Shown: positions 1-5,941 of the stretch, piece by piece
Numbering within the stretch: position 1 is the stretch's first letter
Layout: each line of letters begins with the position of its first letter
DNA from: CAYVMN01 sp964452575
GTDB lineage: Bacteria; Desulfobacterota; DSM-4660; Desulfatiglandales; Desulfatiglandaceae
Length of the DNA stretch: 15,797 nt
Direction of reading: 5' to 3'
NCBI GenBank assembly: GCA_964452575.1
Contig: CAYVMN010000109.1
Span: 1 to 15,797, forward strand
Notes under the pieces: generated by a model
What the model was told of the DNA's origin: nothing
Seen by the model: the letters and a program-made list of their open reading frames with translations, nothing else
The model's database searches: none
Position numbers and translations under genes: made by a program

Positions 1-34
1 TAGCGCTTTGAAAACAGTGATGCGTCACATGACC

Positions 35-53
35 GACCGCGAGGGTCTTTTTT
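35..53 (+). terminator. Short hairpin plus T6 in left repeat arm
   Basis: GACC (35-38), loop GCGAG, GGTC (44-47), then six T (48-53). The stem is only 4 bp, so this would be a weak intrinsic terminator. It faces any rightward transcript entering from outside the window. Confidence 0.35.
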
Positions 54-234
54 CCAAAGGACGTAAAGGACGGTATCATTTCAAAGGACGGCAGTGAGGT
101 CTTTAAACTCGTCACGGAACAGCCCCATAAGAGGATGTCCCTATGAAGAGCTGTCTTCCCTGCCTGGCAGAACCTGTATTTACAGGTAAGGGGGCGTGCC
201 ACAGGCTGTGAAGAATTTGGATTACGTCCTTTGG

Positions 235-253
235 AAAAAAGACCCTCGCGGTC
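235..253 (-). terminator. Short hairpin plus T6 in right repeat arm, below the ATPase operon
   Basis: This is the mirror copy of the left-arm hairpin, read on the minus strand: GACC-GCGAG-GGTC followed by T6. It lies about 50 bp beyond the stop of the last ATPase gene, in the right place to end that operon. The 4-bp stem is short, so efficiency is uncertain. Confidence 0.4.
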
Positions 254-303
254 CTCTGCCTTTGTTACAAAACGCGAAAGTGTTACAAATACTGTAGAAA
301 TTG

Positions 304-1287
304 TCAGGCAAACAGATAGCTTGCCGTCTTTTTGAGCATAGCCGGCCCTTGTACCTCGGTCTCAAATAAGGGAACAATTGATCTGACCCCATCCCCGAAG
401 GCCTGCCAGACCTTTTCCATGTGCTCGTCCTGCATCTTAACGCGATTGCGGACAAACTCTGGAGCATCTTCCTTCACCGTCTCCTTTTGGATCAGCCCAT
501 TTACGATCACACCCCCCACGGGTATCCCGAAATCGTGAAACCACTGAATGAATCGGGTGATGACTGCAATGGGAAGGCTTTCAGGCAGGGTAACAAAAAA
601 GAAGGCCGTTGTTCCCGGTTCGGTCAACAACTTGCTCGCGTGGGCCATCCGATCCTTGAACTGGAGGAGGTACTCCATCAAGGGGTCTTTCTCCTCCTTT
701 TTCCGGCTGTAAGAGAGTTTTTTCCGCAACTCACTGGCCTCCCCCCGGCTCTGGATCATCTTCTGCACCCACAGGGAGTAAACCTTGGACATCCCCAGGA
801 GCCTTCGGGCATTTGCCGTGGGTGCGGTATCAAAGACGTAGATCTCATATTCGTCCTGAAATATCAAATCCAGCATGTTTTCGAACATGGCGGATTCTTC
901 GAATGCAGGATTCATGGTTGCAGACTCCACGAACTCTTCTGCTTTCACCGCGATGTCCGCAAACTTCAAAAACCAGCTGATCTTTTCCCGAATCTCCCTT
1001 TTGGAGCGCTCGATAGTGTCCTTGGTGTCGATCTCCAAGGCATAGCAGCCTTCCCCATCTTCGATCAGCACGGGCTTGCCGAATACGTTCTGCCCCAGAA
1101 GGTTGGTAAGGCTGTGAACAGGATTGGTGGAGGCAAGAAGCGTCCTCTTCCCATGCTGAGCAAACCACAGTGCCGCAGCGCCGGCCATGATCGTCTTCCC
1201 CACCCCTCCTTTTCCACCAAAAAAGACGTACTTGAGGCCCGGGTGCATTTCTACAAACTTCGTCATGCTCTGTGTGATCGTTCCCAT
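304..1287 (-). CDS. ArsA/Get3-family ATPase, switch I Asp replaced by Asn
   Basis: A 327-aa SIMIBI-class P-loop ATPase. The deviant Walker A GGKGGVGKT sits at residues 24-32, with signature Lys26. Switch II is a canonical DTAPT at 153-157, and PAFEESAMF (127-135) matches the conserved region before it. Switch I, normally STDPAHSLSD, reads STNPVHSLTN (53-62): the Asp that activates water is Asn55, and the second Asp is Asn62. The Get3 CxxC zinc motif and the cysteine triad of arsenite-pump ArsA are absent; the only Cys is residue 81. The gene starts with ATG behind GGGAGGT, 3 nt after the stop of the paralogous ATPase gene, so the two are translationally coupled. Membership of the family is clear. 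The substrate is unknown, and neither arsenite export nor tail-anchored protein delivery is supported by neighbours. A regulatory or structural partner subunit is plausible. Confidence 0.88.
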   Translation of the reverse strand: MGTITQSMTKFVEMHPGLKYVFFGGKGGVGKTIMAGAAALWFAQHGKRTLLASTNPVHSLTNLLGQNVFGKPVLIEDGEGCYALEIDTKDTIERSKREIREKISWFLKFADIAVKAEEFVESATMNPAFEESAMFENMLDLIFQDEYEIYVFDTAPTANARRLLGMSKVYSLWVQKMIQSRGEASELRKKLSYSRKKEEKDPLMEYLLQFKDRMAHASKLLTEPGTTAFFFVTLPESLPIAVITRFIQWFHDFGIPVGGVIVNGLIQKETVKEDAPEFVRNRVKMQDEHMEKVWQAFGDGVRSIVPLFETEVQGPAMLKKTASYLFA

Positions 1288-1290
1288 TTC

Positions 1291-2325
1291 TTACCTCCCA
1301 GGACCAAACATGGCATCAGCCATCTTTTCGATCATCACCAATCCGGTGATGTCTCTCTCCATCTCGGGGACATGGGCCAGAATCTCTCCGCCAAAAGTCT
1401 TATGGATTACATCCATATATTTCTCCTGCATCTCCATGCGGTGGACTAAATACGGAGGGATCTGCTGGTCCTTTAGCTCGGGGGGGATGACTCGATTGAC
1501 AATATACCCGCTCAGCGGGACGTCGAACTTGGCAAAGAGCTGGGCGGCCTGTTGGGTGTCCTTGATGATCATCTCTTCTGCCACCAGGACAAAGAAGAAG
1601 GCCGTCTTCTCCTTGTCAGTAAGGATGTTGGATGACCTGTTGATGCGGTCCTTGATGTACAAGAGCTCGTTGAGGATCTCGTCTTCCTTTGTCTCTTTCT
1701 CCCGCTTCGCGATGGCCACTACCTGGTCATATTCCCCCATCTCCTCTCGGAGCTTGGTTATTTTGTCGATCCAGCTGTCGTAGACCGAGGCCATGCTCAG
1801 ATAGTAGAGGGCGTGGCCCAGGGGAACCAGGTCGTAGATGTAGTAATCGTAGCCCCCTTTGACCACGATATCGACCACCTCATCGAATATGGCGCTTTCC
1901 TCCATTGCCGGCTCGGCGGCCGCGGCCTGGATGTAACTCTCGATCTCTTCGGGTATCTTTTTCAGACCATACATATCGAAGATCTTCTGGCGGATCTCCT
2001 CCTGGTATTCCTTGATCCTTCGATCGGCATCTATCTCCTGGGCATATAGGTTCGGCATGATCTCCACGGCCCCCTTGCCGAAGATATCTCGTTCAAAGAT
2101 ATCGCTCAGGGAGGCCTGGGGGTCTACGGAAAAGACCAACACTCGATGTCCCTGCTTGGCCAGATAATAGGCTGCGGCTGCAGAGAAGGTGGTCTTACCC
2201 AGACCTCCTTTTCCTCCAAACATGATGTACCTTCGATTGGGGTACTGGGTGAAAATATTAGCGATTGAAATGGCGCACCTCCTTATCTCTACATGATGCA
2301 AGGGGTTGGCTTTTCGATTATGCAC
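1291..2325 (-). CDS. ArsA/Get3-family ATPase, switch I intact, switch II diverged
   Basis: A 344-aa paralogue of the downstream ATPase, counted from the ATG at 2325. Walker A GGKGGLGKTT is at 37-46 (signature Lys39). Switch I, SVDPQASLSD (66-75), keeps the catalytic-type Asp68. Switch II, usually DTAPTGH, reads DLVPLGH (165-171). PAMEESAIF (139-147) matches the family. It has no CxxC and no ArsA-type metal cysteines. The start is uncertain. The ATG at 2325 has AAGAGG upstream, but that site lies in a short hairpin (2327-2342). A much better AAGGAGG precedes an in-frame ATT codon at 2271-2269, which would give a protein of 326 residues with an N-terminus about as long as its paralogue's. It sits between a 92-aa gene and the second ATPase in one leftward operon. 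Family assignment is firm; cargo is unknown. Confidence 0.88.
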   Translation of the reverse strand: MHNRKANPLHHVEIRRCAISIANIFTQYPNRRYIMFGGKGGLGKTTFSAAAAYYLAKQGHRVLVFSVDPQASLSDIFERDIFGKGAVEIMPNLYAQEIDADRRIKEYQEEIRQKIFDMYGLKKIPEEIESYIQAAAAEPAMEESAIFDEVVDIVVKGGYDYYIYDLVPLGHALYYLSMASVYDSWIDKITKLREEMGEYDQVVAIAKREKETKEDEILNELLYIKDRINRSSNILTDKEKTAFFFVLVAEEMIIKDTQQAAQLFAKFDVPLSGYIVNRVIPPELKDQQIPPYLVHRMEMQEKYMDVIHKTFGGEILAHVPEMERDITGLVMIEKMADAMFGPGR

Positions 2326-2349
2326 CGTACCTCTTGGGGTACAGGCCTC

Positions 2350-2628
2350 CTATGCAAGGGCGTCTGTTAGGTCCCTTTCCCGCAGCATCCTACGCTTCCA
2401 GGTGGATACCTGAGGAACCACATAAGGAAGTATCCTTAACGAATAGTATGGAGGAAGGATTGGCACTCCCAGGAGGTCCCCCATGGTGATCAAGATGAAG
2501 AGATGCTCCATGCTCCCACGGGTCTTCAGGGCTAATCGGGCGGTATCGTGGGCCGCCATCCCGTAAATGAACTCCTTGGCGGCCTTTCCAAGTTTCTTTA
2601 AAAACCCTTCTCTTTCTTCTTCAGTCAT
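2350..2628 (-). CDS. Unrecognised 92-aa protein, first gene of the ATPase operon
   Basis: I do not recognise this family. The N-terminal 40 residues are a charged, helix-prone segment (start MTEEEREGFLKKLGKAAKE). A hydrophobic, proline-containing stretch follows at roughly 42-71 (HLFILITMGDLLGVPILPPY, then further apolar residues). The C-terminal tail is basic then acidic (WKRRMLRERDLTDALA). The apolar stretch could be a membrane or partner-binding segment, but it carries an Asp and several Pro, so one clean transmembrane helix is not assured. ATG is preceded by AGGAGAGG at good spacing, and a promoter lies about 100 bp upstream. It is the first gene before the two ArsA-like ATPases, and may be their adaptor or client. 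That role is inference from position only. Confidence 0.7.
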   Translation of the reverse strand: MTEEEREGFLKKLGKAAKEFIYGMAAHDTARLALKTRGSMEHLFILITMGDLLGVPILPPYYSLRILPYVVPQVSTWKRRMLRERDLTDALA

Positions 2629-2729
2629 GGCCCCTCTCCTTTTTTTGACAAGTCAGAATAGAAGTTCAAACACTCTCAATCCTGATTCTAATTTGGAACT
2701 ACAAATAGAAACCTGATTTTCCATTTTGC

Positions 2730-2757
2730 AGTATATTCAAATTAAGTGCTGTGTCAA
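2730..2757 (-). promoter_or_regulatory. Sigma70-type promoter for the ATPase operon
   Basis: Read on the minus strand: TTGACA (2757-2752), a 16-nt spacer, then TATACT (2735-2730), 11 of 12 bases matching consensus. The predicted start is near 2722, giving a leader of about 95 nt before the 92-aa gene. Confidence 0.65.
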
Positions 2758-2759
2758 AT

Positions 2760-2797
2760 AAAAAAAAGAGGGGGAGTTGCAAGCCTAGGCATCTCCC
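2760..2797 (-). terminator. Intrinsic terminator after the thioredoxin-fold gene
   Basis: On the minus strand GGGAG pairs with CTCCC (2797-2793 with 2776-2772), with an A·A mismatch and then TGC/GCA inside. CCTC and a run of about eight T follow. It ends leftward transcripts from 2845-3255, and its T-tract directly touches the -35 box of the next operon. Confidence 0.65.
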
Positions 2798-2844
2798 GGT
2801 ATTGAGGGCAAAGGCAAATCGGAAAGGCCAAGATCGGAGATCAA

Positions 2845-3255
2845 TTAAAGACTTCTTCCAACGTTGCGGATTCTTTCGTCAATAAGGGTCTCAAGTTCCT
2901 GGTAATCCCACCCGATATAGGTGCGTTTCCTATCTATAATAAAGGCGGGAAAGCGAAAAAGCCTGTACCGTATCTGCTTCCATAAACCCAAAGGAGACAT
3001 GGCATCAATTACTCGAATCACGATTCGGTGTCGATATAGATGTGACAGCTCTTGAATCCATTCCGACAGGTAGCTAACAGCATATTTCCAATCATCAGGG
3101 TATTCATTGATGCAGGCGTTGCGATGCCTACTCCCTAAACGCAAGGAATTGATCTCCGGGCAGGAGAGCATGGGGGCGACTAACTCAAGCAGTATTGGAC
3201 TCACATGACACCTATTTTCTTCATGATTATAGACAAAACAGGATAAAATGATCAA
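2845..3255 (-). CDS. Small protein with a likely thioredoxin-like fold
   Basis: The ORF is 136 aa. The C-terminal half has the strand order of a thioredoxin-type domain: RIVIRVIDA (77-85), a helix-prone linker, then FPAFIID (102-108) with a probable cis-proline at Pro103, followed by a Gly-Trp turn and a terminal helix (YQELETLIDERI). The usual CxxC active site is absent; only lone Cys32 (SCPEI) and Cys48 lie at the possible active-site end, so oxidoreductase activity is doubtful. The listed start is TTG with no good ribosome site. An internal GTG at 3204-3202, giving a protein starting VSPILLELVAP, may be the true start. It is transcribed alone, with its own terminator below and a divergent region above. 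The fold assignment is my reading and the function is unknown. Confidence 0.65.
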   Translation of the reverse strand: MIILSCFVYNHEENRCHVSPILLELVAPMLSCPEINSLRLGSRHRNACINEYPDDWKYAVSYLSEWIQELSHLYRHRIVIRVIDAMSPLGLWKQIRYRLFRFPAFIIDRKRTYIGWDYQELETLIDERIRNVGRSL

Positions 3256-3357
3256 GATGGATCATTTCAATCCTGAGAACAGATCACGCAAATCTCGTGC
3301 CTGTCAAAAGGCAGACGGCTCGGAGGTTTCTGAAGGCTGATATGATAAGGGCCATCC

Positions 3358-3386
3358 CCTCTAACCGAGCTGCGGCCGCTTGTCAA
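3358..3386 (-). promoter_or_regulatory. Weak candidate promoter for the thioredoxin-fold gene
   Basis: Minus strand TTGACA (3386-3381), a 17-nt spacer, then TAGAGG (3363-3358). The -35 is perfect, but the -10 matches at only three positions. It stands back-to-back with the plus-strand promoter at 3418-3446. Confidence 0.25.
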
Positions 3387-3405
3387 GTCGAAAAAACGCC
3401 TGCTC

Positions 3406-3441
3406 CCTCTATTTCATTTGACAAATAGAGGCTTTTTTTTT
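3406..3441 (+). terminator. Terminator-like hairpin with T9, embedded in a promoter
   Basis: CCTCTATTT (3406-3414) pairs perfectly with AAATAGAGG (3423-3431) across an 8-nt loop, followed by C and nine T (3433-3441). It has the form of an intrinsic terminator on the plus strand, but no plus-strand gene precedes it within the window. An alternative partner for the 5' arm is ATAGAGGG (3442-3449). Confidence 0.45.
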
Positions 3442-3446
3442 ATAGA
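3418..3446 (+). promoter_or_regulatory. Candidate promoter for the 292-aa gene
   Basis: TTGACA (3418-3423), exactly 17 nt, then TATAGA (3441-3446). The -35 box is the loop and 3' arm of the hairpin above, and the spacer is mostly its T-tract. Initiation would be near 3453, about 50 nt before the gene. Confidence 0.5.
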
Positions 3447-3504
3447 GGGCGCATTGAATAAAGGTCAAAATTGTTCCTGGCATCCCTATTCTAAGGAGGT
3501 AACT

Positions 3505-4383
3505 ATGTTCTACGTAATCGAAATCCCGAAACCTAGGCCAGACCGCAAACAGATCTCTGCCATGGTGGTCCTGAACCCTGCTGACTCCCGAAGGCTTCTG
3601 GCAAAGGCCACGGTTGCGACCCCCGAGGTCCAGAATGCCTGGAGAAACGGGATGATAATCATTGCCAGGGGAATTACCAGCGCCTATATAACCGAGGAGC
3701 TCTTTGGCATACCGGTTGAGCCCAAGGGGGGACAGACCGTGGGTATTGTCTGCAACGGGATCACCACTTCCAATATGGGCCCGCCCCCCAGCACCCGGCA
3801 TGTCATTAGAAAAGGGAAGGTGGTGGAAGGGGCCGACTCTAATGTTGAGATACTCAACTTTGGGCCTGATGATGTTTTCCTCAAAGGCGCCAATGCAGTG
3901 GACAGAGAAGGTAACGCCGGCGTCTATGTGGCTTCCGTCAAAGCCGGCACCATTGGAATGGCCTGGCCAATACTCACCCCAAGGGGTTCTCACTTTATCA
4001 TCTCGGTAAGCCTTGAGAAGCTGGTCCCCTCGGTCATTGACGTTGCAAAATATACAGGTATCTACCACTTCAAATACAGCACCGGAATACCCATAAAGCT
4101 GGTTCCGCTTCCACTTGCCAAGGTGATCACCGAGATTCAGGCCTTCGCAATCCTGGCAGGTGTCAGGGCCTACCACATAGGCTCAGGTGGCGTCGGGGGC
4201 TCTGAGGGGTCTGTGCACCTCTCCCTGGAGGGCGATGAGGAGGGTGTTGAGAAGGCCTTCGAGCTGGCCAAGTCAATCAAAGGGGAGCCGCCGGTGAGCC
4301 TGCCGGATAAATTCTCTGTGACTTCGCCGGCCGACTACGACTATGACGCATCGGCTCAGCTGGCCGTACTGGCGGGTGTCTGA
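3505..4383 (+). CDS. Unrecognised conserved-looking 292-aa cytosolic protein
   Basis: I do not recognise the family. The start is ATG at 3505 behind a strong AAGGAGG; a longer frame reaching 3418 runs into the promoter and is rejected. No signal peptide or transmembrane helix is evident, and there are few cysteines. Visible landmarks: NGITTSNMGPPP (84-95), an acidic/glycine block FLKGANAVDREGNAGV (125-140), an AGT-type turn (147-149), LTPRGSHFIISVSLEKLVP (157-175), and a glycine-rich loop GSGGVGGSEGS (226-236) leading to a beta-alpha unit (SVHLSLEGDEEGVEKAFELA). Alternating strands and Gly loops suggest an alpha/beta enzyme that binds a nucleotide or anionic ligand. That is inference. It stands alone, with its own promoter and 219 bp before the DUF362 gene, so it is not certain to belong with the downstream cluster. 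Confidence 0.8.
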   Translation: MFYVIEIPKPRPDRKQISAMVVLNPADSRRLLAKATVATPEVQNAWRNGMIIIARGITSAYITEELFGIPVEPKGGQTVGIVCNGITTSNMGPPPSTRHVIRKGKVVEGADSNVEILNFGPDDVFLKGANAVDREGNAGVYVASVKAGTIGMAWPILTPRGSHFIISVSLEKLVPSVIDVAKYTGIYHFKYSTGIPIKLVPLPLAKVITEIQAFAILAGVRAYHIGSGGVGGSEGSVHLSLEGDEEGVEKAFELAKSIKGEPPVSLPDKFSVTSPADYDYDASAQLAVLAGV

Positions 4384-4602
4384 TCCGAGCCCATTGGCAC
4401 AGATTAAGCCTCCGATCCGCTGTCCAGGGACGTAATCTCTGACCTAAGGCATCATTTCAATCCAGGATTTGCAGTTGGATGCAGCCGAAGGCCGTCGCGT
4501 ATACTATTTTTGCCACTAGGAGATGCAGCGGTTTAATGAGTCTTGAAGAAGCAGGCTGGGACTTATGGAGTGCTGCCCTAGATTATTAAGGACTTACATG
4601 AA

Positions 4603-5889
4603 ATGCCACTTCATGGAGTGGAACGAATAGAACTAACTTGTAAAGATCAAGAAGGGAAACAAGTTTTGTCGGTCGTATCAATCGTTAAGCTTCAAAATGG
4701 GAATGTGGAGGATGCGGTCAGAAAGGCCGTCTCTTTAACCGGCAGTTTTGAAAGTGTGGCGTGGGAGGGCGCCAAGGTCCTGATCAAACCCAATACGGTG
4801 CTCCCCGTTAAGACAGGAACAGGAATCGTCACGGATGTAAGGGTCGTAGAAGCTGTCACAAGATTGGTCCTTGAAAAAAATCCAAGAAAGGTCGTCATTG
4901 GTGAAGGCTCTTCTGTTGGTTATGATTTTCGAGAAACCTGGAACTCCATGCGGTGTATGGAGATAGCTGGCGTCACGGAAGTCGCTAGAAGACTTGGCGT
5001 GGAGGTGGTAGATCTCAATCGTGACGAGCAGGTAAATGTGAGCCTGCCCGATGCCCTTGTAATGGAGAATTTCGCCGTTGCCAAGACCGCTTTGGAGGCG
5101 GATGTGATCATCTGCCTGCCCGTGATCAAGACTCATATTCGCACGGGAATCACGTGCGGACTCAAGAACATGAAAGGGGTCCTGCCGGGTAACGAGAAAA
5201 AACGTACTCACAAGTTGGGATTGGATCGGGGGATAGTCGATTTAAATCGGGTTACAAGGCCGACATTCACCATCGTCGATGGGATTGTCGGTGTTCAGGG
5301 TGCATGGGGCTCCCAGGCCGAGGCGGCCGATAGGGTTCCTTTGAACCTGATTTTTGCAGGAGACGACGTCGTTGCGGTTGACACCGTCTGTGCAACCACC
5401 GCAGGATTTGATGTAAGGGAGATCTTGCATGTTCAACTGGCTGGCGAAGCAAATCTTGGTATCTGCAACATGGATCTCATCGAGGTACGGGGGGAGAGGC
5501 TAGACGATGTTAGACGGCCATTCATCCCATTTCTGCAGGCAGCAAAGGATCTATATGGTGGCGCAAAGGTCATCGAGAAGGACTCCTGCAGCGGCTGCAT
5601 GGGAGAAAGCGTGAGCACATTCATCTATCTCAATAGAGCTGGATTCCACGAAAGATTGCCCGATTTGACGCTCATCATGGGAACACCCGAGGAAATACCC
5701 CTCTTAAGAGATAAACCTGTTATCCTGGGTCGCTGCGCCAAGGCCTATCGCCATCTGGGTGTATTCGTTCCAGGGTGCCCGCCGCATGGGTTGAAGATCA
5801 CCGATGCGGTATGCCAGGCCTTGGAGATTGATCAGGATATCGTACATCGTGCCATTGCAGAGTTACACAGTTTTAGTGCGGATTATTAG
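4603..5889 (+). CDS. DUF362 domain protein with C-terminal cysteine set
   Basis: A 428-aa protein of the DUF362 family, whose members are often found with iron-sulfur and anaerobic redox enzymes; the reaction is undefined. Family landmarks: VLIKPN (59-64), LPVIKTH (172-178), GLKNMKG (186-192), VDGIVGVQG (225-233) and GDDVVAVDTV (253-262). A region of roughly 110 residues follows, with CSGC (Cys329, Cys332), Cys378 in LGRCAK and Cys392 in PGCPPHG. These four could ligate an Fe-S cluster. The ATG at 4603 has only AAGGAC near it. An in-frame TTG at 4666 has AAGGGA at 8 nt and yields MSVVSIVKLQNG, closer to the usual DUF362 N-terminus, so the true start may be there. A possible -10 (TATACT, 4500-4505) lies upstream with a poor -35. 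It is 52 bp from the first ThDP gene and probably in one operon with both. Confidence 0.85.
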   Translation: MPLHGVERIELTCKDQEGKQVLSVVSIVKLQNGNVEDAVRKAVSLTGSFESVAWEGAKVLIKPNTVLPVKTGTGIVTDVRVVEAVTRLVLEKNPRKVVIGEGSSVGYDFRETWNSMRCMEIAGVTEVARRLGVEVVDLNRDEQVNVSLPDALVMENFAVAKTALEADVIICLPVIKTHIRTGITCGLKNMKGVLPGNEKKRTHKLGLDRGIVDLNRVTRPTFTIVDGIVGVQGAWGSQAEAADRVPLNLIFAGDDVVAVDTVCATTAGFDVREILHVQLAGEANLGICNMDLIEVRGERLDDVRRPFIPFLQAAKDLYGGAKVIEKDSCSGCMGESVSTFIYLNRAGFHERLPDLTLIMGTPEEIPLLRDKPVILGRCAKAYRHLGVFVPGCPPHGLKITDAVCQALEIDQDIVHRAIAELHSFSADY

Positions 5890-5941
5890 TCAGGGCTCAG
5901 GGGTGTTGGCCAAAATAATTATTATAAGGAGCACGTAGACG

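Larger units (their letters stand above)
35..253. repeat. MITE-like unit bounded by perfect 32-bp inverted repeats
   Basis: Bases 35-66 and 222-253 are exact reverse complements (32 of 32), separated by 155 bp. Pairing stops on both sides: 34 does not pair with 254, and 67 does not pair with 221. The left arm begins GACCGCGAGGG and ends GGACGTAA. The interior has two more copies of AAAGGACGG (65-73 and 83-91) like the one inside the arm, and a short palindrome, ACCTGTA-TT-TACAGGT, at 172-187. No reading frame worth calling lies inside and I see no clear target-site duplication. The layout suits a miniature inverted-repeat element or a large bidirectional terminator at the end of the ATPase operon. 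The identity of the arms is seen directly; mobility is inference. Confidence 0.7.

Noticed and set aside
172..187. ACCTGTATTTACAGGT resembling the repeat at 14735-14760 (shared ACAGGTAA)
   Set aside because: Only eight bases are shared and spacing differs; this is expected by chance and not evidence of a common operator.
421..1449. A 342-codon open frame on the plus strand
   Set aside because: It lies opposite the two ArsA-like genes, its translation is low-complexity-like and matches no family, and it has no ribosome site.
304..2325. An arsenic resistance operon (arsA) reading
   Set aside because: No arsB, arsC, arsD or arsR nearby, the two ATPases are separate chains, and the ArsA metal-binding cysteines are missing.
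3418..3504. An N-terminal extension of the 292-aa gene
   Set aside because: It would begin inside the -35 box of the promoter and skips the clear AAGGAGG-ATG start at 3505.
3409..4176. A 255-codon frame on the minus strand
   Set aside because: It is a shadow of the 292-aa gene, which has a strong ribosome site and promoter; the minus frame has neither.
4536..4589. A 17-codon ORF with two Trp upstream of the DUF362 gene, considered as a leader peptide
   Set aside because: AGGAG is 13 nt away, no terminator/antiterminator pair follows, and downstream genes are not tryptophan-related.
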